Assembly: GCA_016790225.1 (NCBI GenBank)
Contig: JAEUOZ010000011.1
Coordinates: 1 to 31,898 of the forward strand
DNA: 31,898 nucleotides
Source: Rubrivivax sp.
GTDB lineage: Bacteria; Pseudomonadota; Gammaproteobacteria; Burkholderiales; Burkholderiaceae
Reading direction: 5' to 3'
The position numbers were made by a program, and so were the translations under genes. The notes under the pieces are model-generated. The model was not told where the DNA came from. It saw only the letters and a list, made by a program, of their open reading frames with translations, and did no database searches. Below are positions 7,602-16,246 of this stretch, one piece after another (within the stretch, counting starts at the first letter, position 1; every line of letters starts with the position of its first letter).

Positions 7602-8512
7602 GGCGCCGCCGCGGCGATGCGCCGCGCGTCTTCCAGCAGCCGCATGGCCTCGCTGCCCTGCACGGCAGCGATGTCGTCCTGGTACTTCAGCAGCACGCCC
7701 AGGGTGTGCTGGATGAGCAGAGGATCCAGCTCCAGCGCGTCCAGCTCCAGCAGCGCGCGCGACCACTCGATCGTCTCGGCGATGCCGGGCAGCTTGTACA
7801 GATCCAGCGTGCGCAGCCCCTGGATGAAGGCCACGATCTGCCGCGACAGCGCCTGCGCAGCACCGGGCACACGGCGCTGCACGATGGCCAGCTCTCGGGC
7901 GGCCGAAGGGAAGCCGACCCAGTGGTACAGACAGCGGCGCTTGACCGCATCGTGGATCTCGCGCGTGCGGTTGCTGGTGAGCACGACGATCGGCGGGTGC
8001 GTGGCGCGCAGCGTGCCCAGCTCCGGGATCGTGAGCTGGAAATCCGCCAGCAGCTCCAGCAGGAAGGCCTCGAAAGGCGCATCGGCGCGGTCGATCTCGT
8101 CGATCAGCAGCACCGGCGCCACGGTGTTGGCCGGATCGATGGCCTGCAGCAGCGCGCGCCGGATCAGGAAGCGCTGGCTGAAGAGCTCGTCGCCCAGGGC
8201 CTGGCGTGAGCTGAGGGCCTCGCGCTCGGCCAGGCGGATCTCGATCATCTGACGCGGGTAGTTCCACTCGTAGGCGGCCCCCGCCATGTCCAGCCCTTCG
8301 TGGCACTGCAGACGGATCAGCGGCCGCTGCAGCGCCAGCGCCAGCGTGCGCGCGACCTCGGTCTTGCCGGTGCCCGGCTCGCCTTCCAGAAACAGCGGCC
8401 GCTGCAGGCGCAGCGCGAGAAACAGCACCGTGGCCAGCTCTCGGTCGGCGAGGTAGTCTTGCCCGGCCAGCAGGGCAAGGGTCTGGTCGATGCTGTCCGG
8501 CAGATCGCTCAC
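7598..8512 (-). CDS. coxD: CoxD-like MoxR-family AAA+ ATPase
   Basis: A MoxR-type AAA+ chaperone, the CoxD partner of CoxE in metal-centre assembly. With the GTG start at 8512 it has 304 residues. Walker A is GEPGTGKT (44-51), Walker B VLLIDEIDRAD (134-144), sensor 1 VLTSNRTREI (177-186, N181) and the arginine finger region is AVKRRCLYHW. GTG 8512 is preferred because GGAG lies 9 bases upstream and the family usually begins close to LPDSIDQTLALL; a TTG at 8557 would add 15 residues. It follows coxM by 66 bp (or 21 bp with the longer start). In many cox clusters the S and L subunits lie next to M, but here D follows M directly. Confidence 0.88.
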   Translation of the reverse strand: MSDLPDSIDQTLALLAGQDYLADRELATVLFLALRLQRPLFLEGEPGTGKTEVARTLALALQRPLIRLQCHEGLDMAGAAYEWNYPRQMIEIRLAEREALSSRQALGDELFSQRFLIRRALLQAIDPANTVAPVLLIDEIDRADAPFEAFLLELLADFQLTIPELGTLRATHPPIVVLTSNRTREIHDAVKRRCLYHWVGFPSAARELAIVQRRVPGAAQALSRQIVAFIQGLRTLDLYKLPGIAETIEWSRALLELDALELDPLLIQHTLGVLLKYQDDIAAVQGSEAMRLLEDARRIAAAAP

Positions 8513-8578
8513 GCAGGGATGCTCCAGAAGGAAACGCCGCAGACCGTGCGGCGTCAAGGCCCGGTGCGGGCCGGCGTT

Positions 8579-9364
8579 TCAGGCCGCTGCGCGTGCGGCC
8601 AGCACGGGGATCAGCGCCGCACGGTACTCGGCCGAGCCGTGCAGATCGCTGTTCAGCCCATCGACCGAAACGTTGGCGCCGGACAGTGCAGCCGCTGAAC
8701 CGTTGGCGGCGGCGAGGCGGGATTCCAGCTCCCGCGCGCGGAAGACGCAGGGGCCCGCGCCCGTGACCGCCACACGAAAGCCCTGGGGCCCGGCGCTGAC
8801 GAAGACACCCACCAGCGAGAAGCGCGAGGCCGGCTGCTTGAACTTCTGCCAGCCGGCCTTGCGCGGGATGGGAAAGCTCACCGCGGTGATGATCTCCGAT
8901 TCGCCCAGCGCGGTTTCGTACAGGCCCTTGAAGAAGTCATCTGCGGGGATGTCGCGCCGGTCGGTGTGCACCGTGGCGCCCAGGCCCAGCACGGCGGCGG
9001 GGTAGCAGGCGGCGGGGTCGTTGTTGGCCAGGCTGCCGCCCAGCGTGCCGCGGTTGCGCACCTGCCGATCGCCGATGTGGCCGGCCAGATCGGCCAGCGC
9101 CGGAATGGCCTTGCGCACCTCGGCGCTGGCGGCCACCTCGGCATGCGTGCACATCGCGCCGATGCGCACGCTGCCGCCGGCCACGGTGATGCCGCGCAGG
9201 GCCTGCACGCCGGCCAGATCGACCAGCGCGTCGGGCGCGGCCAGGCCGAGCTTCATCGATGACAGCAGGCTCTGGCCACCGGCCAGCAGCTTGGCGCCGG
9301 AGGCGCCGGCCGCCGCGGCGGCCTCGGAAACGTTCGAAGGGGTCTGGAAGTCAAAGGTCTGCAT
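8579..9364 (-). CDS. coxM: CoxM-like FAD-binding subunit of molybdenum hydroxylase
   Basis: The FAD-binding medium subunit of a xanthine dehydrogenase/CO dehydrogenase-type enzyme. It has 261 residues from the ATG at 9364, which has an excellent GGAGG five bases upstream; an upstream start near 9415 is rejected. FAD-binding motifs are [18 protein letters not shown] (26-43) and [20 protein letters not shown] (97-116), followed by the CO_deh_flav_C domain ([18 protein letters not shown] onward). It normally transfers electrons between the 2Fe-2S subunit and a quinone or NAD acceptor. It is first in the leftward operon and divergent from xdhC. No S or L subunit gene is beside it, so it is an orphan FAD subunit within this window. 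Confidence 0.9.
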   Translation of the reverse strand: MQTFDFQTPSNVSEAAAAAGASGAKLLAGGQSLLSSMKLGLAAPDALVDLAGVQALRGITVAGGSVRIGAMCTHAEVAASAEVRKAIPALADLAGHIGDRQVRNRGTLGGSLANNDPAACYPAAVLGLGATVHTDRRDIPADDFFKGLYETALGESEIITAVSFPIPRKAGWQKFKQPASRFSLVGVFVSAGPQGFRVAVTGAGPCVFRARELESRLAAANGSAAALSGANVSVDGLNSDLHGSAEYRAALIPVLAARAAA

Positions 9365-9444
9365 GGGTCCTCCGGGGCGTTCGGCGGGCAGCGCGGGCGG
9401 CCTGCGCCAGCACATGCGAGCGCCAACGGTGCTGTGGGCTGCTG

Positions 9445-9464
9445 GATGTGCTGACGATCACATC
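9445..9464. promoter_or_regulatory. CRP/FNR-like palindrome between coxM and xdhC
   Basis: GATGTG and CACATC form a perfect inverted repeat with an 8-base centre. Inside it TGTGC-N6-TCACA (9447-9462) matches the CRP consensus TGTGA-N6-TCACA at nine of ten positions. It lies in the divergent coxM/xdhC intergenic region, just beyond a TATATT hexamer (complement of 9468-9473) that could be a -10 box for coxM. No convincing -35 was found. Binding by a CRP-family regulator is inferred. Confidence 0.45.
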
Positions 9465-9618
9465 GCAAATATAGGCGCCATCGTGACGGAGGCGGTCTGG
9501 GCTGTCGCTCCTGAACTGCTCGCGCGACGAAGCACGAGCGCCAGGCCTTATGCTCCACGCCGCAATATCAGCGACCGCGGGCCGCGCGCCCAGACCAGCA
9601 GCGGTTTGCCGTGCACGC

Positions 9619-10626
9619 ATGGACAACATCGATCTGAGCCTGCTGAGGCAGGTGGACCAATGGCTGCAGCAGGGCCACCGCGTCGTGCTGGGCACCATCA
9701 CGCGCACCTGGGGCTCGGCGCCCCGGCCGCCGGGTTCTTCGGTGGCGATCCGCGATGACGGGCTGGTGGCCGGCAGCGTCTCCGGCGGCTGCATCGAGGA
9801 TGATCTGATCGAGAAGGCGCGCGCCGGTGTGCTGGCGCAAGGCAGGCCTCAGGTGCTGCGTTATGGCATCGACGCCGAGACCGCCAACCGCTTCGGCCTG
9901 CCCTGCGGTGGCCTGATCGAGCTGGTGCTGGAGCCGGTGCTGCCGCACACGCGGCTGCCGGAGCTGCTGCAGCGCCTGGCCGCGGGCGAGCGCCTGCGCC
10001 GCGTGCTCACGCTGGCCGACGGCACAGTCGATCTGCAGCCGGCCAGTGCCACGGATGAGCTGCTGCTGACCGAGACCCAGCTGGTCACTCACCACGGCCC
10101 GCAGTGGCGATTGCTGCTGATCGGCGCCGGCCAGATGACGCAGTACCTTGCGCAGATGGCCACGGCGCTGGGCTATGAGGTCACGGTGTGCGATCCGCGC
10201 GAGGAATACGCCACCGGTTTCGAGGTGCCCGGCGCGCGGCTGGTGCGCACCATGCCCGATGACACCGTGCGCGATCTGCGCGCCGACGGCCACACCGCCG
10301 TCATCGCCCTCACGCACGATCCCAAGCTGGACGACATGGCGCTGATGGAGGCGCTGCAGAGCGACGCGTTCTACGTGGGCGCCATCGGCTCACGCGTCAA
10401 CCAGGACAAGCGCAAGGCGCGCCTGGCCGAGCACTTCGGCATGACCGAGGCACAGCTCGATCGCCTGCACGGCCCGGTGGGCCTGAAGAACGGCGCTCGC
10501 ACGCCCCCGGAGATTGCGGTGAGCATCCTGGCGGAGCTCACCGCCGTGCGCTACGGCTTCGCGGTACCGCCGCCGGTGCGCGTGCGCCAGGACGGCGCCG
10601 CGCCGGAGGCCGGCTGCGTCAGCTGA
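9619..10626 (+). CDS. xdhC: XdhC/CoxI-family molybdenum enzyme maturation protein
   Basis: A 335-residue XdhC/CoxI protein, which binds molybdenum cofactor and helps its sulfuration and insertion into xanthine-dehydrogenase-type enzymes. The N-terminal XdhC domain has VLGTITRTWGSAPRPPGSS (23-41) and the hallmark GSVSGGCIEDDL (52-63). The C-terminal Rossmann domain has LLLIGAGQMTQYLA (166-179), FYVGAIGSR and a closing GARTPPEIAVSILAEL. The ATG at 9619 is chosen because upstream sequence is not conserved-looking; the ribosome site is weak. It is divergent from coxM, so the two share the intergenic control region. The target enzyme is not encoded in the window. Confidence 0.92.
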   Translation: MDNIDLSLLRQVDQWLQQGHRVVLGTITRTWGSAPRPPGSSVAIRDDGLVAGSVSGGCIEDDLIEKARAGVLAQGRPQVLRYGIDAETANRFGLPCGGLIELVLEPVLPHTRLPELLQRLAAGERLRRVLTLADGTVDLQPASATDELLLTETQLVTHHGPQWRLLLIGAGQMTQYLAQMATALGYEVTVCDPREEYATGFEVPGARLVRTMPDDTVRDLRADGHTAVIALTHDPKLDDMALMEALQSDAFYVGAIGSRVNQDKRKARLAEHFGMTEAQLDRLHGPVGLKNGARTPPEIAVSILAELTAVRYGFAVPPPVRVRQDGAAPEAGCVS

Positions 10627-10647
10627 ATTCAGGAGTTGGCCCAGGGG

Positions 10648-10707
10648 CTCGGCTCTCGGTCAACCTCGTCGGCCGAAGCCGACCCTCCCCGTTGATCCGA
10701 GGCCGAG
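10648..10707. terminator. Nested hairpins between xdhC and the DUF1501 gene
   Basis: An imperfect outer inverted repeat (10648-10664 with 10691-10707) encloses a perfect inner hairpin GTCGGC-CGAA-GCCGAC (10668-10683). It lies between two convergent genes, so a bidirectional terminator is likely. No T-run is present. Confidence 0.5.
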
Positions 10708-10716
10708 CTCCCGTCC

Positions 10717-10773
10717 CCCTGAGCCTGTTCTGTTCGTCCGGCACACCCCGTTCGCCCGGAGTCCGTCGAAGGG
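10717..10773. repeat. REP-like intergenic repeat
   Basis: Two half-elements, CCCTGAGCCTGTTCTGTTCG (from 10717) and CCGTTCGCCCGGAGTCCG (from 10748) followed by TCGAAGGG, resemble the dispersed intergenic repeat with the core CCGTTCGCCCTGAGCCTGTC found across many proteobacterial chromosomes. Both contain a diverged copy of the same core. It sits between the convergent xdhC and DUF1501 genes. Copy number in the genome cannot be seen here. Confidence 0.6.
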
Positions 10774-10802
10774 CCGCAACCCAGGCTGCTTCCCAGCCCG
10801 CT

Positions 10803-12185
10803 TCAACCCATCATGAAGCCGAGGTCCCCTCGGTCGAAACGCCCGATGTTGGGAAAGACCGTGCTCATCTGCGCGGCTGGCACGCCCATCCAGCGCGCCA
10901 GCGTTGCCCCGTACTGATCGACGCTGACAGCCGGCAGCAGACGGCCCTGGCCGATGTCGTCATCGGCGCCCAGGCGCATCGAGGGCAGGGCACCGAACCA
11001 GCTGCGCGGGCGGACGGCACCGCCCATCACCATCACGTGGGAGCCCCAGCCGTGATCGGTGCCATCGCCGTTGGAGGTCAGCGTGCGGCCGAAATCCGAG
11101 GCCGTGAAGGTGGTGACCTGCTGGCTCACGCCCTGCGCGTCGAGCGCCGTCTGGAATGCGGCCATGGCTTCGGCCACGATGCCCAGCAGCGGGTCGTGCT
11201 GAGGGCGCTGGCTGGCGTGGGTGTCGAAGCCACCGATGGAGACGAAGAAGACCTGGCGGCGCACGCCCAGGCCCTGGCGTGCCGCGATGGCGCGCGCCAC
11301 CATGCCCAGGCTCGCGCCCAGCGGACTGGCCGGCATCGGCACCGGCCCCACGCTGCCCAGCGCCTGGCCCAGCAGCTGGCTGGCCTGCGCCGTGCGCAGG
11401 TAGCGCGAGCGCAACTCGCGCCTCAGCAGCAGGGCGCGCGGCGCTGACAGCTGGGCTTCGATGAGCTGCCGCGCGGCCGGTGTCGCGGCCGCGGCGAGCG
11501 CCACCGGGCCGGAGACGTTGAGCGGGTACTCGAAGGATTGCAGGCCGCTGGAGAACACCGAACTCGAACCCACCGTGATGTTGGTGAGCAGCGTGCCGGG
11601 GCCGTTGGCAGCGGCCAGCAAGTCGCCCATGCGGCCGCCCCAGCCGGTGGACGCACCTTCGTTCAACATGGTCTGCCACAGGCTGAACTGGTCATTGTGG
11701 GACAGCAGCTTGGGCGGGAGGTTGCGACCGTTGACGTAGTCGGCCAGCGTGGTCGGCGCGACGAGCGTGCCCACGCGCAGGCCCAGCGCGAGCTTGCCGT
11801 TGTCGAAGACGGGCTTGAGTGCGGCCATGGCCGGGTGCAGCGCAAAGGCGCGGCTGCCTGACCAGCCGCCATCCGGCCTGAGGATGGTGGACTGCAGCTC
11901 GCTGCGCGCCAGCGCCAGGTCGGGCCGGGCCTGCTGGTACAGGCCGTGATGCAGTGCGTCGTAGGGCACCAGCGTGTTGTACGAGTCATTCCCGCCGTAG
12001 AGGAAGATGCACACCAGGGCCCGGTAGTCGTCGGCCGTCTGGGCGCTGGCAGCGCTCATGGCCGACAGTTGCAGGGCCAGGGGTGCCGCGGCGCCATAGG
12101 CGCTGAGCGAAGCCGCATGGCGCAGGAACTCGCGGCGCGAGGCCGCAGAGCCACGGGTGGAGCAGGCGTTGGGAGTGGTTTTCAC
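10803..12185 (-). CDS. DUF1501 domain protein, Tat-exported
   Basis: A 460-residue DUF1501 protein. It starts with a twin-arginine signal: SRREFLR at residues 16-22, then a hydrophobic stretch ending in ASA. The mature part begins ALVCIFLYGGNDSYNTLVPYD, the standard DUF1501 opening, and contains FFVSIGGFDTHASQ and FTASDFGRTLTSNGDGTDHGWG; the conserved Asp/His residues suggest an alkaline-phosphatase-like metal fold. The GTG start at 12185 has CGGAG upstream, overlapping the end of the DUF1800 gene 15 bp away, so the two are one operon. DUF1501/DUF1800 pairs are widespread, but no precise reaction is established. Function is unknown. Confidence 0.92.
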   Translation of the reverse strand: MKTTPNACSTRGSAASRREFLRHAASLSAYGAAAPLALQLSAMSAASAQTADDYRALVCIFLYGGNDSYNTLVPYDALHHGLYQQARPDLALARSELQSTILRPDGGWSGSRAFALHPAMAALKPVFDNGKLALGLRVGTLVAPTTLADYVNGRNLPPKLLSHNDQFSLWQTMLNEGASTGWGGRMGDLLAAANGPGTLLTNITVGSSSVFSSGLQSFEYPLNVSGPVALAAAATPAARQLIEAQLSAPRALLLRRELRSRYLRTAQASQLLGQALGSVGPVPMPASPLGASLGMVARAIAARQGLGVRRQVFFVSIGGFDTHASQRPQHDPLLGIVAEAMAAFQTALDAQGVSQQVTTFTASDFGRTLTSNGDGTDHGWGSHVMVMGGAVRPRSWFGALPSMRLGADDDIGQGRLLPAVSVDQYGATLARWMGVPAAQMSTVFPNIGRFDRGDLGFMMG

Positions 12186-12200
12186 GATCAGACTCCGTGT

Positions 12201-13949
12201 TCAGCGTTGGACGAGAAAGCCAGGCGTGGAGGCCACCATCTGCAGGGCGGCCACCACGCGGCGCCTGGTTTCGCTCGCCGGGATCTCGGTCAGTGCGGCT
12301 GTCATGGCTTCGCGTGCGGCAGGTCCGATGCCATGGCCGCGCCCCGTCAGCAGCAGGATGGCGCGCGCCAGCAGCTCAGGTGGATCGTTGGCCAGCGCCT
12401 GAAGCTCGGGCATGCCCGCGTACTCGAAGACACGCGCCTCGTCCGCGATCATCGTGTTGATGAAGTTGATCGAGCTGATGATCTGCGAGCCGGTCACGAT
12501 CTGGAACTCGGGTGCGACCAGTCCGGCGCTGGCCACTTCAGAGGCTGGCGGCACATAGCCGGGCCGGAAGAAGTTGAAGACCGAGGGTGAGTTGACGGGC
12601 GTCTGGCCCACGCCGGGAACCGATTCCGTCAGATTGCCGAGCGGAAACAGCGGCTGCGTACTGCGGGCACCCAGCACGCGGGCTACCGCAACCACGCGCA
12701 TCGTGGGTTCCCGCAGCTTGCCGCCGTGCACTTGCGGCATGTCTTCGGAATCGGGGCCGCTCAGGGCCTCGGGGTCGGTCAGAATGCTGCGGATGACAGC
12801 CTTCATGTCGCCCCGCACGCCTTGCCCGTTGTCGGCGAAGACAGCGGAAACGCGGGCCACATAGGCCGGGCTCGGGTTGCTGGTCACCAGGCGCTGGATG
12901 AGCTGGCGGCCGATGAAGGGGCCGACGTTGGGGTGCTGGAAGAGGTGGTCCAGCGTCTGCTTCAGGCTGGCCCTGCCGCCGGTGCCCGCGGCGATCGTCA
13001 GCCCTAGAAAGCGCTTGGCCTCAGGCGAGTGCAGATTCGGGTACTCGACCATGCGGGCGCGCAGGCGCTCGAAGCCCGTCACGCTGTTGTCGTAGTCCCA
13101 GCCGGTGAAGACGCGCGCCAGGTTGAAGATGTCCGACTGCGTGTAGGTCTCCACCGGCGCCCCGTTCACCAGGCGCGGCGTGCCGTCGGCGTTCAGTTCC
13201 ACCAGGCCGATGGAGAACAGCTGCAGCAGCTCTCGCGCGAAATTCTCGTCAGGCTGACGGATCTCGACGCCGTGGGCGTCGTAGCTTGCCTTGCGATTGC
13301 CCCTGTGCGACAGGAAGTTGCCCATCGTCGGACTGAGTGCGACATCCTCCAGCAGATCGCGGAAGTTGCCGAAGGCATGGCGCTCCAGCATGTCGATGTA
13401 GCCGGCAGCGGAGTACTGGTTGTTCTGAAGGCCGATCAAGGCGACGCGCTCGTTGATGACGAACACTTCCAGCAGGGCGGCACCCACGCGCTTGCGCAGC
13501 TGGTCGGGCGAGCTGATGTAGGCCCGCCACATCACCGGGATGATCCACTCGCCGGCCGGATTGACGCCATACGAAAGGGCCGGAAAGGTCGGCCGCGGCG
13601 TATACAGCGCGGCCAGCGTGTTCCAGTGCGATGTCTGCACGGGCATGTTCATCTGCTGCTCGAGCCAGGCCTTGTACGAGCCTGCCGCCAGCAGATCGTT
13701 GAGCGAAGCCGAGGTCGCACCGAAAGTCGCCATGTTCAGGAAGGAGGCGGCCTGGCGGGGCAGCAGAGCGGCGGCGGTGGCCTCGGCCAGAGGGCGTTGG
13801 CGGGCGTCCTGCGGGCTCCGCGCGGCCGTGGGCGCGTTGCCTCCGCCGCAGCCGCTGGCCAGCAAGGCGCAGGCGATCGACAAGGACAGGGCCAGACCGC
13901 GAGCCGCAGCGCGGAGTCTCATGGGTTCAAAGGTTCGATCGCAAGCCAC
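12201..13949 (-). CDS. DUF1800 domain lipoprotein
   Basis: A DUF1800 protein, the usual partner of DUF1501. The GTG at 13949 is chosen because CAGGAGAG lies seven bases upstream, giving 582 residues; ATG 13922 is the alternative. The N-terminus is a lipoprotein signal with ALLASGCGGG. DUF1800 landmarks are ASFLNMATFGATSASLNDLL, then WLEQQMNMP, LRKRVGAALLEVFVIN, the FARELLQLFSIGL segment and VFTGWDY. Later come LDHLFQHPNVGPFIGRQLIQ and FNFFRPGYVPP near the C-terminus. It is first in the two-gene operon. The pair probably acts outside the cytoplasmic membrane. Biochemical role is unknown. Confidence 0.9.
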   Translation of the reverse strand: MACDRTFEPMRLRAAARGLALSLSIACALLASGCGGGNAPTAARSPQDARQRPLAEATAAALLPRQAASFLNMATFGATSASLNDLLAAGSYKAWLEQQMNMPVQTSHWNTLAALYTPRPTFPALSYGVNPAGEWIIPVMWRAYISSPDQLRKRVGAALLEVFVINERVALIGLQNNQYSAAGYIDMLERHAFGNFRDLLEDVALSPTMGNFLSHRGNRKASYDAHGVEIRQPDENFARELLQLFSIGLVELNADGTPRLVNGAPVETYTQSDIFNLARVFTGWDYDNSVTGFERLRARMVEYPNLHSPEAKRFLGLTIAAGTGGRASLKQTLDHLFQHPNVGPFIGRQLIQRLVTSNPSPAYVARVSAVFADNGQGVRGDMKAVIRSILTDPEALSGPDSEDMPQVHGGKLREPTMRVVAVARVLGARSTQPLFPLGNLTESVPGVGQTPVNSPSVFNFFRPGYVPPASEVASAGLVAPEFQIVTGSQIISSINFINTMIADEARVFEYAGMPELQALANDPPELLARAILLLTGRGHGIGPAAREAMTAALTEIPASETRRRVVAALQMVASTPGFLVQR

Positions 13950-14200
13950 GTTTCTCTCTCCTGGGACATGCGGGCCACGACATGCGCCCTGCAGATGTGG
14001 CGCATTGAAGCTCGCTGTGGTCCATGGCGGGCGGCGTGCGGGCCACGTGAACCAGGGAACCGGACAGACGAATCCCGGGCCCTGCGGCAATTCCGCACGA
14101 CCCTGGGACGGCGAGTTCGGCGCACACCCCTCGATGGGTGATGCGCCTGTTGGTTGCCGGCCGAGCCCGACTGCGTCAGCTCAGGCCGATCGTTGGCTGT

Positions 14201-14217
14201 CTGACAGCTGTTGTCAG
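14201..14217. terminator. Hairpin at the end of the PanE-like gene
   Basis: CTGACA-GCTGT-TGTCAG is a perfect 6-bp stem with a 5-base loop covering the stop codon of the leftward panE-like gene. There is no T-run, so termination is tentative. Confidence 0.35.
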
Positions 14218-15206
14218 CCCAGGGCCTGCGGGTACAGGCCGCGCGTGCGGCCGAACAGCCGCGTCAGGCCGAGCAGCGCCTCGATGCTGGGCATGGGCTG
14301 CTGCAGCCGGCTGCCGATCTCGTGCACGGCGCCCAGCAGGGCATCGAGCTCGATCGCGCGGCCGGCCTCCACGTCCTGCAGCATCGAGGTCTTGAAGGCG
14401 CCGAGCTTGCGCGTGATCGCATGGCGGTCCTGCGGGCTCTGGTCGATGGGACAGCCGATGGCCGCGCCGATGGCGGCCGCTTCCTGCATGGCGCGCGAAC
14501 ACAGCTGCAGCACCAGCGGATCGGCCAGCACGCGATCGATGGTCGCTCCGGTGAGGGCGCTCACCGGGTTCATCGTCATGTTGCCCCACAGCTTGTACCA
14601 GATGTCGTGGCGGATGCGGGGCGAGTGCGTGGCCTCGAAGCCGGCATGCAGCAGCAGGTCCACCAGGCCCTGCGCGCGCTCGCTCAGGCCGCCGCCAGGC
14701 TCGCCCACGATGAGGCCGCGGCCCACGCGGTGCTGCACCAGGCCGGGCTCCGGGGTCGAGCAGCTGGCATGCACCACGCAGCCCAGCACTTGGCCGAAAG
14801 GCAAGGCCGCGCCGATGGCGCCGCCCGGATCCACGCTCTCCAGCGGCACCCCGGCAAAGCCCGGCTGCTGCTGACAGAACCACCAGGGCACGCCGTTCAT
14901 CGCCGGCACGATCAGCGTCTGCGGCTGCAGCAGGGGTGCGATCTGCTGCGCCAGCGCCGGCAGCGCAGGCGCCTTGACGGCGATGATCACCACGTCCTGC
15001 GCGCCCAGCGTGGCGGCCTCATCGCTGGCCAGTGCGGGAGTCTGCAGCAGCCCTTCGGCCGTGGCCAGCCGCCAGCCCTGGCTGCGCAAGGCCTGCAGCG
15101 TGGCGCCGCGCGCCAGCGCACTGAGCCGCACGCGGCCAGCCGCGGCCAGGCGCGTGCCGATGAAGCCGCCGATGGCGCCGGCGCCGACGATGCAGATGCG
15201 GGTCAT
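14214..15206 (-). CDS. 2-dehydropantoate 2-reductase-like (PanE/ApbA family) oxidoreductase
   Basis: A 330-residue PanE/ApbA-family enzyme, typically reducing 2-dehydropantoate to pantoate with NADPH for coenzyme A synthesis. The N-terminal Rossmann motif is GAGAIGGFIG (8-17), DVVIIAVKAPAL (about 78-89) is the family's substrate/cofactor lysine region, and IWYKLWGNMTMNPVSALTG is the conserved C-terminal helix with the catalytic lysine. The ATG at 15206 has AGGAGA at good spacing. Many genomes carry several paralogues that act on other 2-keto acids, so the panE symbol is withheld. It is divergent from a class II aldolase, 230 bp away. Confidence 0.88.
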   Translation of the reverse strand: MTRICIVGAGAIGGFIGTRLAAAGRVRLSALARGATLQALRSQGWRLATAEGLLQTPALASDEAATLGAQDVVIIAVKAPALPALAQQIAPLLQPQTLIVPAMNGVPWWFCQQQPGFAGVPLESVDPGGAIGAALPFGQVLGCVVHASCSTPEPGLVQHRVGRGLIVGEPGGGLSERAQGLVDLLLHAGFEATHSPRIRHDIWYKLWGNMTMNPVSALTGATIDRVLADPLVLQLCSRAMQEAAAIGAAIGCPIDQSPQDRHAITRKLGAFKTSMLQDVEAGRAIELDALLGAVHEIGSRLQQPMPSIEALLGLTRLFGRTRGLYPQALG

Positions 15207-15436
15207 GGTGTCTCCTGAAGGGCGGACGGTGCCGGACCGGGCCGGCGCGACGGGTCGAAAGCGAGCCTCGCGCCTTCGTGGATCTGCCCGCCCGGGATTC
15301 TGGCCGGATGCAGAAGCCGCACGCCGCGCATCATCCGACAGCCGGGTCGGGGCCGGCGTCGTCGCCGTCGTCGTCGTCAGCAGCAGACCGTCCGTCGCTA
15401 TCGCGCCTGCGGTTCGGTTTGCCCACAATACGGCGC

Positions 15437-16210
15437 ATGGACCTTGCCACGCTCTACCCATCCGAACGCCCGGCCTCCATTGAGCCCGCCGAGTGGTCAG
15501 CGCGCCTCGCGCTGGCGGCGGCCTACCGTGTGTTCGATCTGCTGGGCTGGACGGAGCTGATCTACAACCACATCTCGCTGCGCGTGCCGGATTCGCCGGG
15601 CCACTTTCTGATCAACCCCTTCGGCCTGCATTACAGCGAGGTCTGCGCCTCCAATCTGCTGAAGGTCGATCTGCAGGGGCAGATCGTGGGTGCGGCCAAC
15701 TTCCCGGTCAATCCGGCCGGCGTGACCCCGCACGCGACGCTGCACCGGCACGTGGAGCGCGCGCACTGCGTCATGCACACGCACACGACCGCGGGCATGG
15801 CCGTGGCCTGCAGCGAAGAGGGGCTGCTGTTCACGAGTTTCTATGCCGCGCAACTGGTGGACGACGTGGCGTACCACGAGTTCGAGGGCATCACGGTGCA
15901 CGCCGACGAGAGCCAGCGCCTGCTGGCGAGCATCGGCCGGCGGCAGCTGGTGATCCTGCGCAACCACGGCCTGCTGGCCTGGGGCGAGACGCTGCCGGCT
16001 ACCTTCTACCGACTGTGGGCCCTGCAGCGCGCCTGCGAGATCCAGATCGCCGGCGCTGCGCTTGGCCCCCGTCGCGAAATCCCGGTGGACATCCAGCGGC
16101 GCTGCGCCGAAGACTCGCGCCGCGTCAACATGCGCCCCGGCTTCGGCCAGGATGTCTTCGAGGCGATGGTGAGACTGGCCGATCGCCGGGACGATTCCTG
16201 GAGACGCTGA
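15437..16210 (+). CDS. Class II aldolase/adducin family protein
   Basis: A 257-residue class II aldolase/adducin domain protein; relatives are zinc-dependent aldolases, epimerases or dehydratases acting on sugar phosphates. Visible features are YNHISLRVP (43-51), zinc-ligand motif HTHTTAGMAV (114-123), YHEFEG and the third zinc histidine in LRNHGLLAWG (H177). The ATG at 15437 starts MDLATLYPSE. The catalytic acid usually found after the substrate loop may be E68 in LHYSEVCASNLLKVD. It is convergent with bfr. The substrate cannot be stated from sequence; proteins of this subgroup are often annotated without one. Confidence 0.88.
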   Translation: MDLATLYPSERPASIEPAEWSARLALAAAYRVFDLLGWTELIYNHISLRVPDSPGHFLINPFGLHYSEVCASNLLKVDLQGQIVGAANFPVNPAGVTPHATLHRHVERAHCVMHTHTTAGMAVACSEEGLLFTSFYAAQLVDDVAYHEFEGITVHADESQRLLASIGRRQLVILRNHGLLAWGETLPATFYRLWALQRACEIQIAGAALGPRREIPVDIQRRCAEDSRRVNMRPGFGQDVFEAMVRLADRRDDSWRR

Positions 16211-16223
16211 GCGGCGCGCCGAG

Positions 16224-16239
16224 GCGCCCGCCCGGGCGC
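16224..16239. terminator. Hairpin between the class II aldolase gene and bfr
   Basis: GCGCCC-GCCC-GGGCGC forms a perfect 6-bp stem with a 4-base loop, followed by TTAT, in the 36-bp gap between two convergent stop codons. It likely serves as a bidirectional terminator. Confidence 0.5.
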
Positions 16240-16246
16240 TTATCCG

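Noticed and set aside
7602..8306. The upstream extension of the coxE frame through coxD
   Set aside because: It is out of frame with the conserved CoxD protein and resembles no family; GTG 7601 gives the normal CoxE length.
15355..15379. GTC-type triplet run before the class II aldolase
   Set aside because: Short and imperfect; probably simple high-GC sequence and not a functional repeat.
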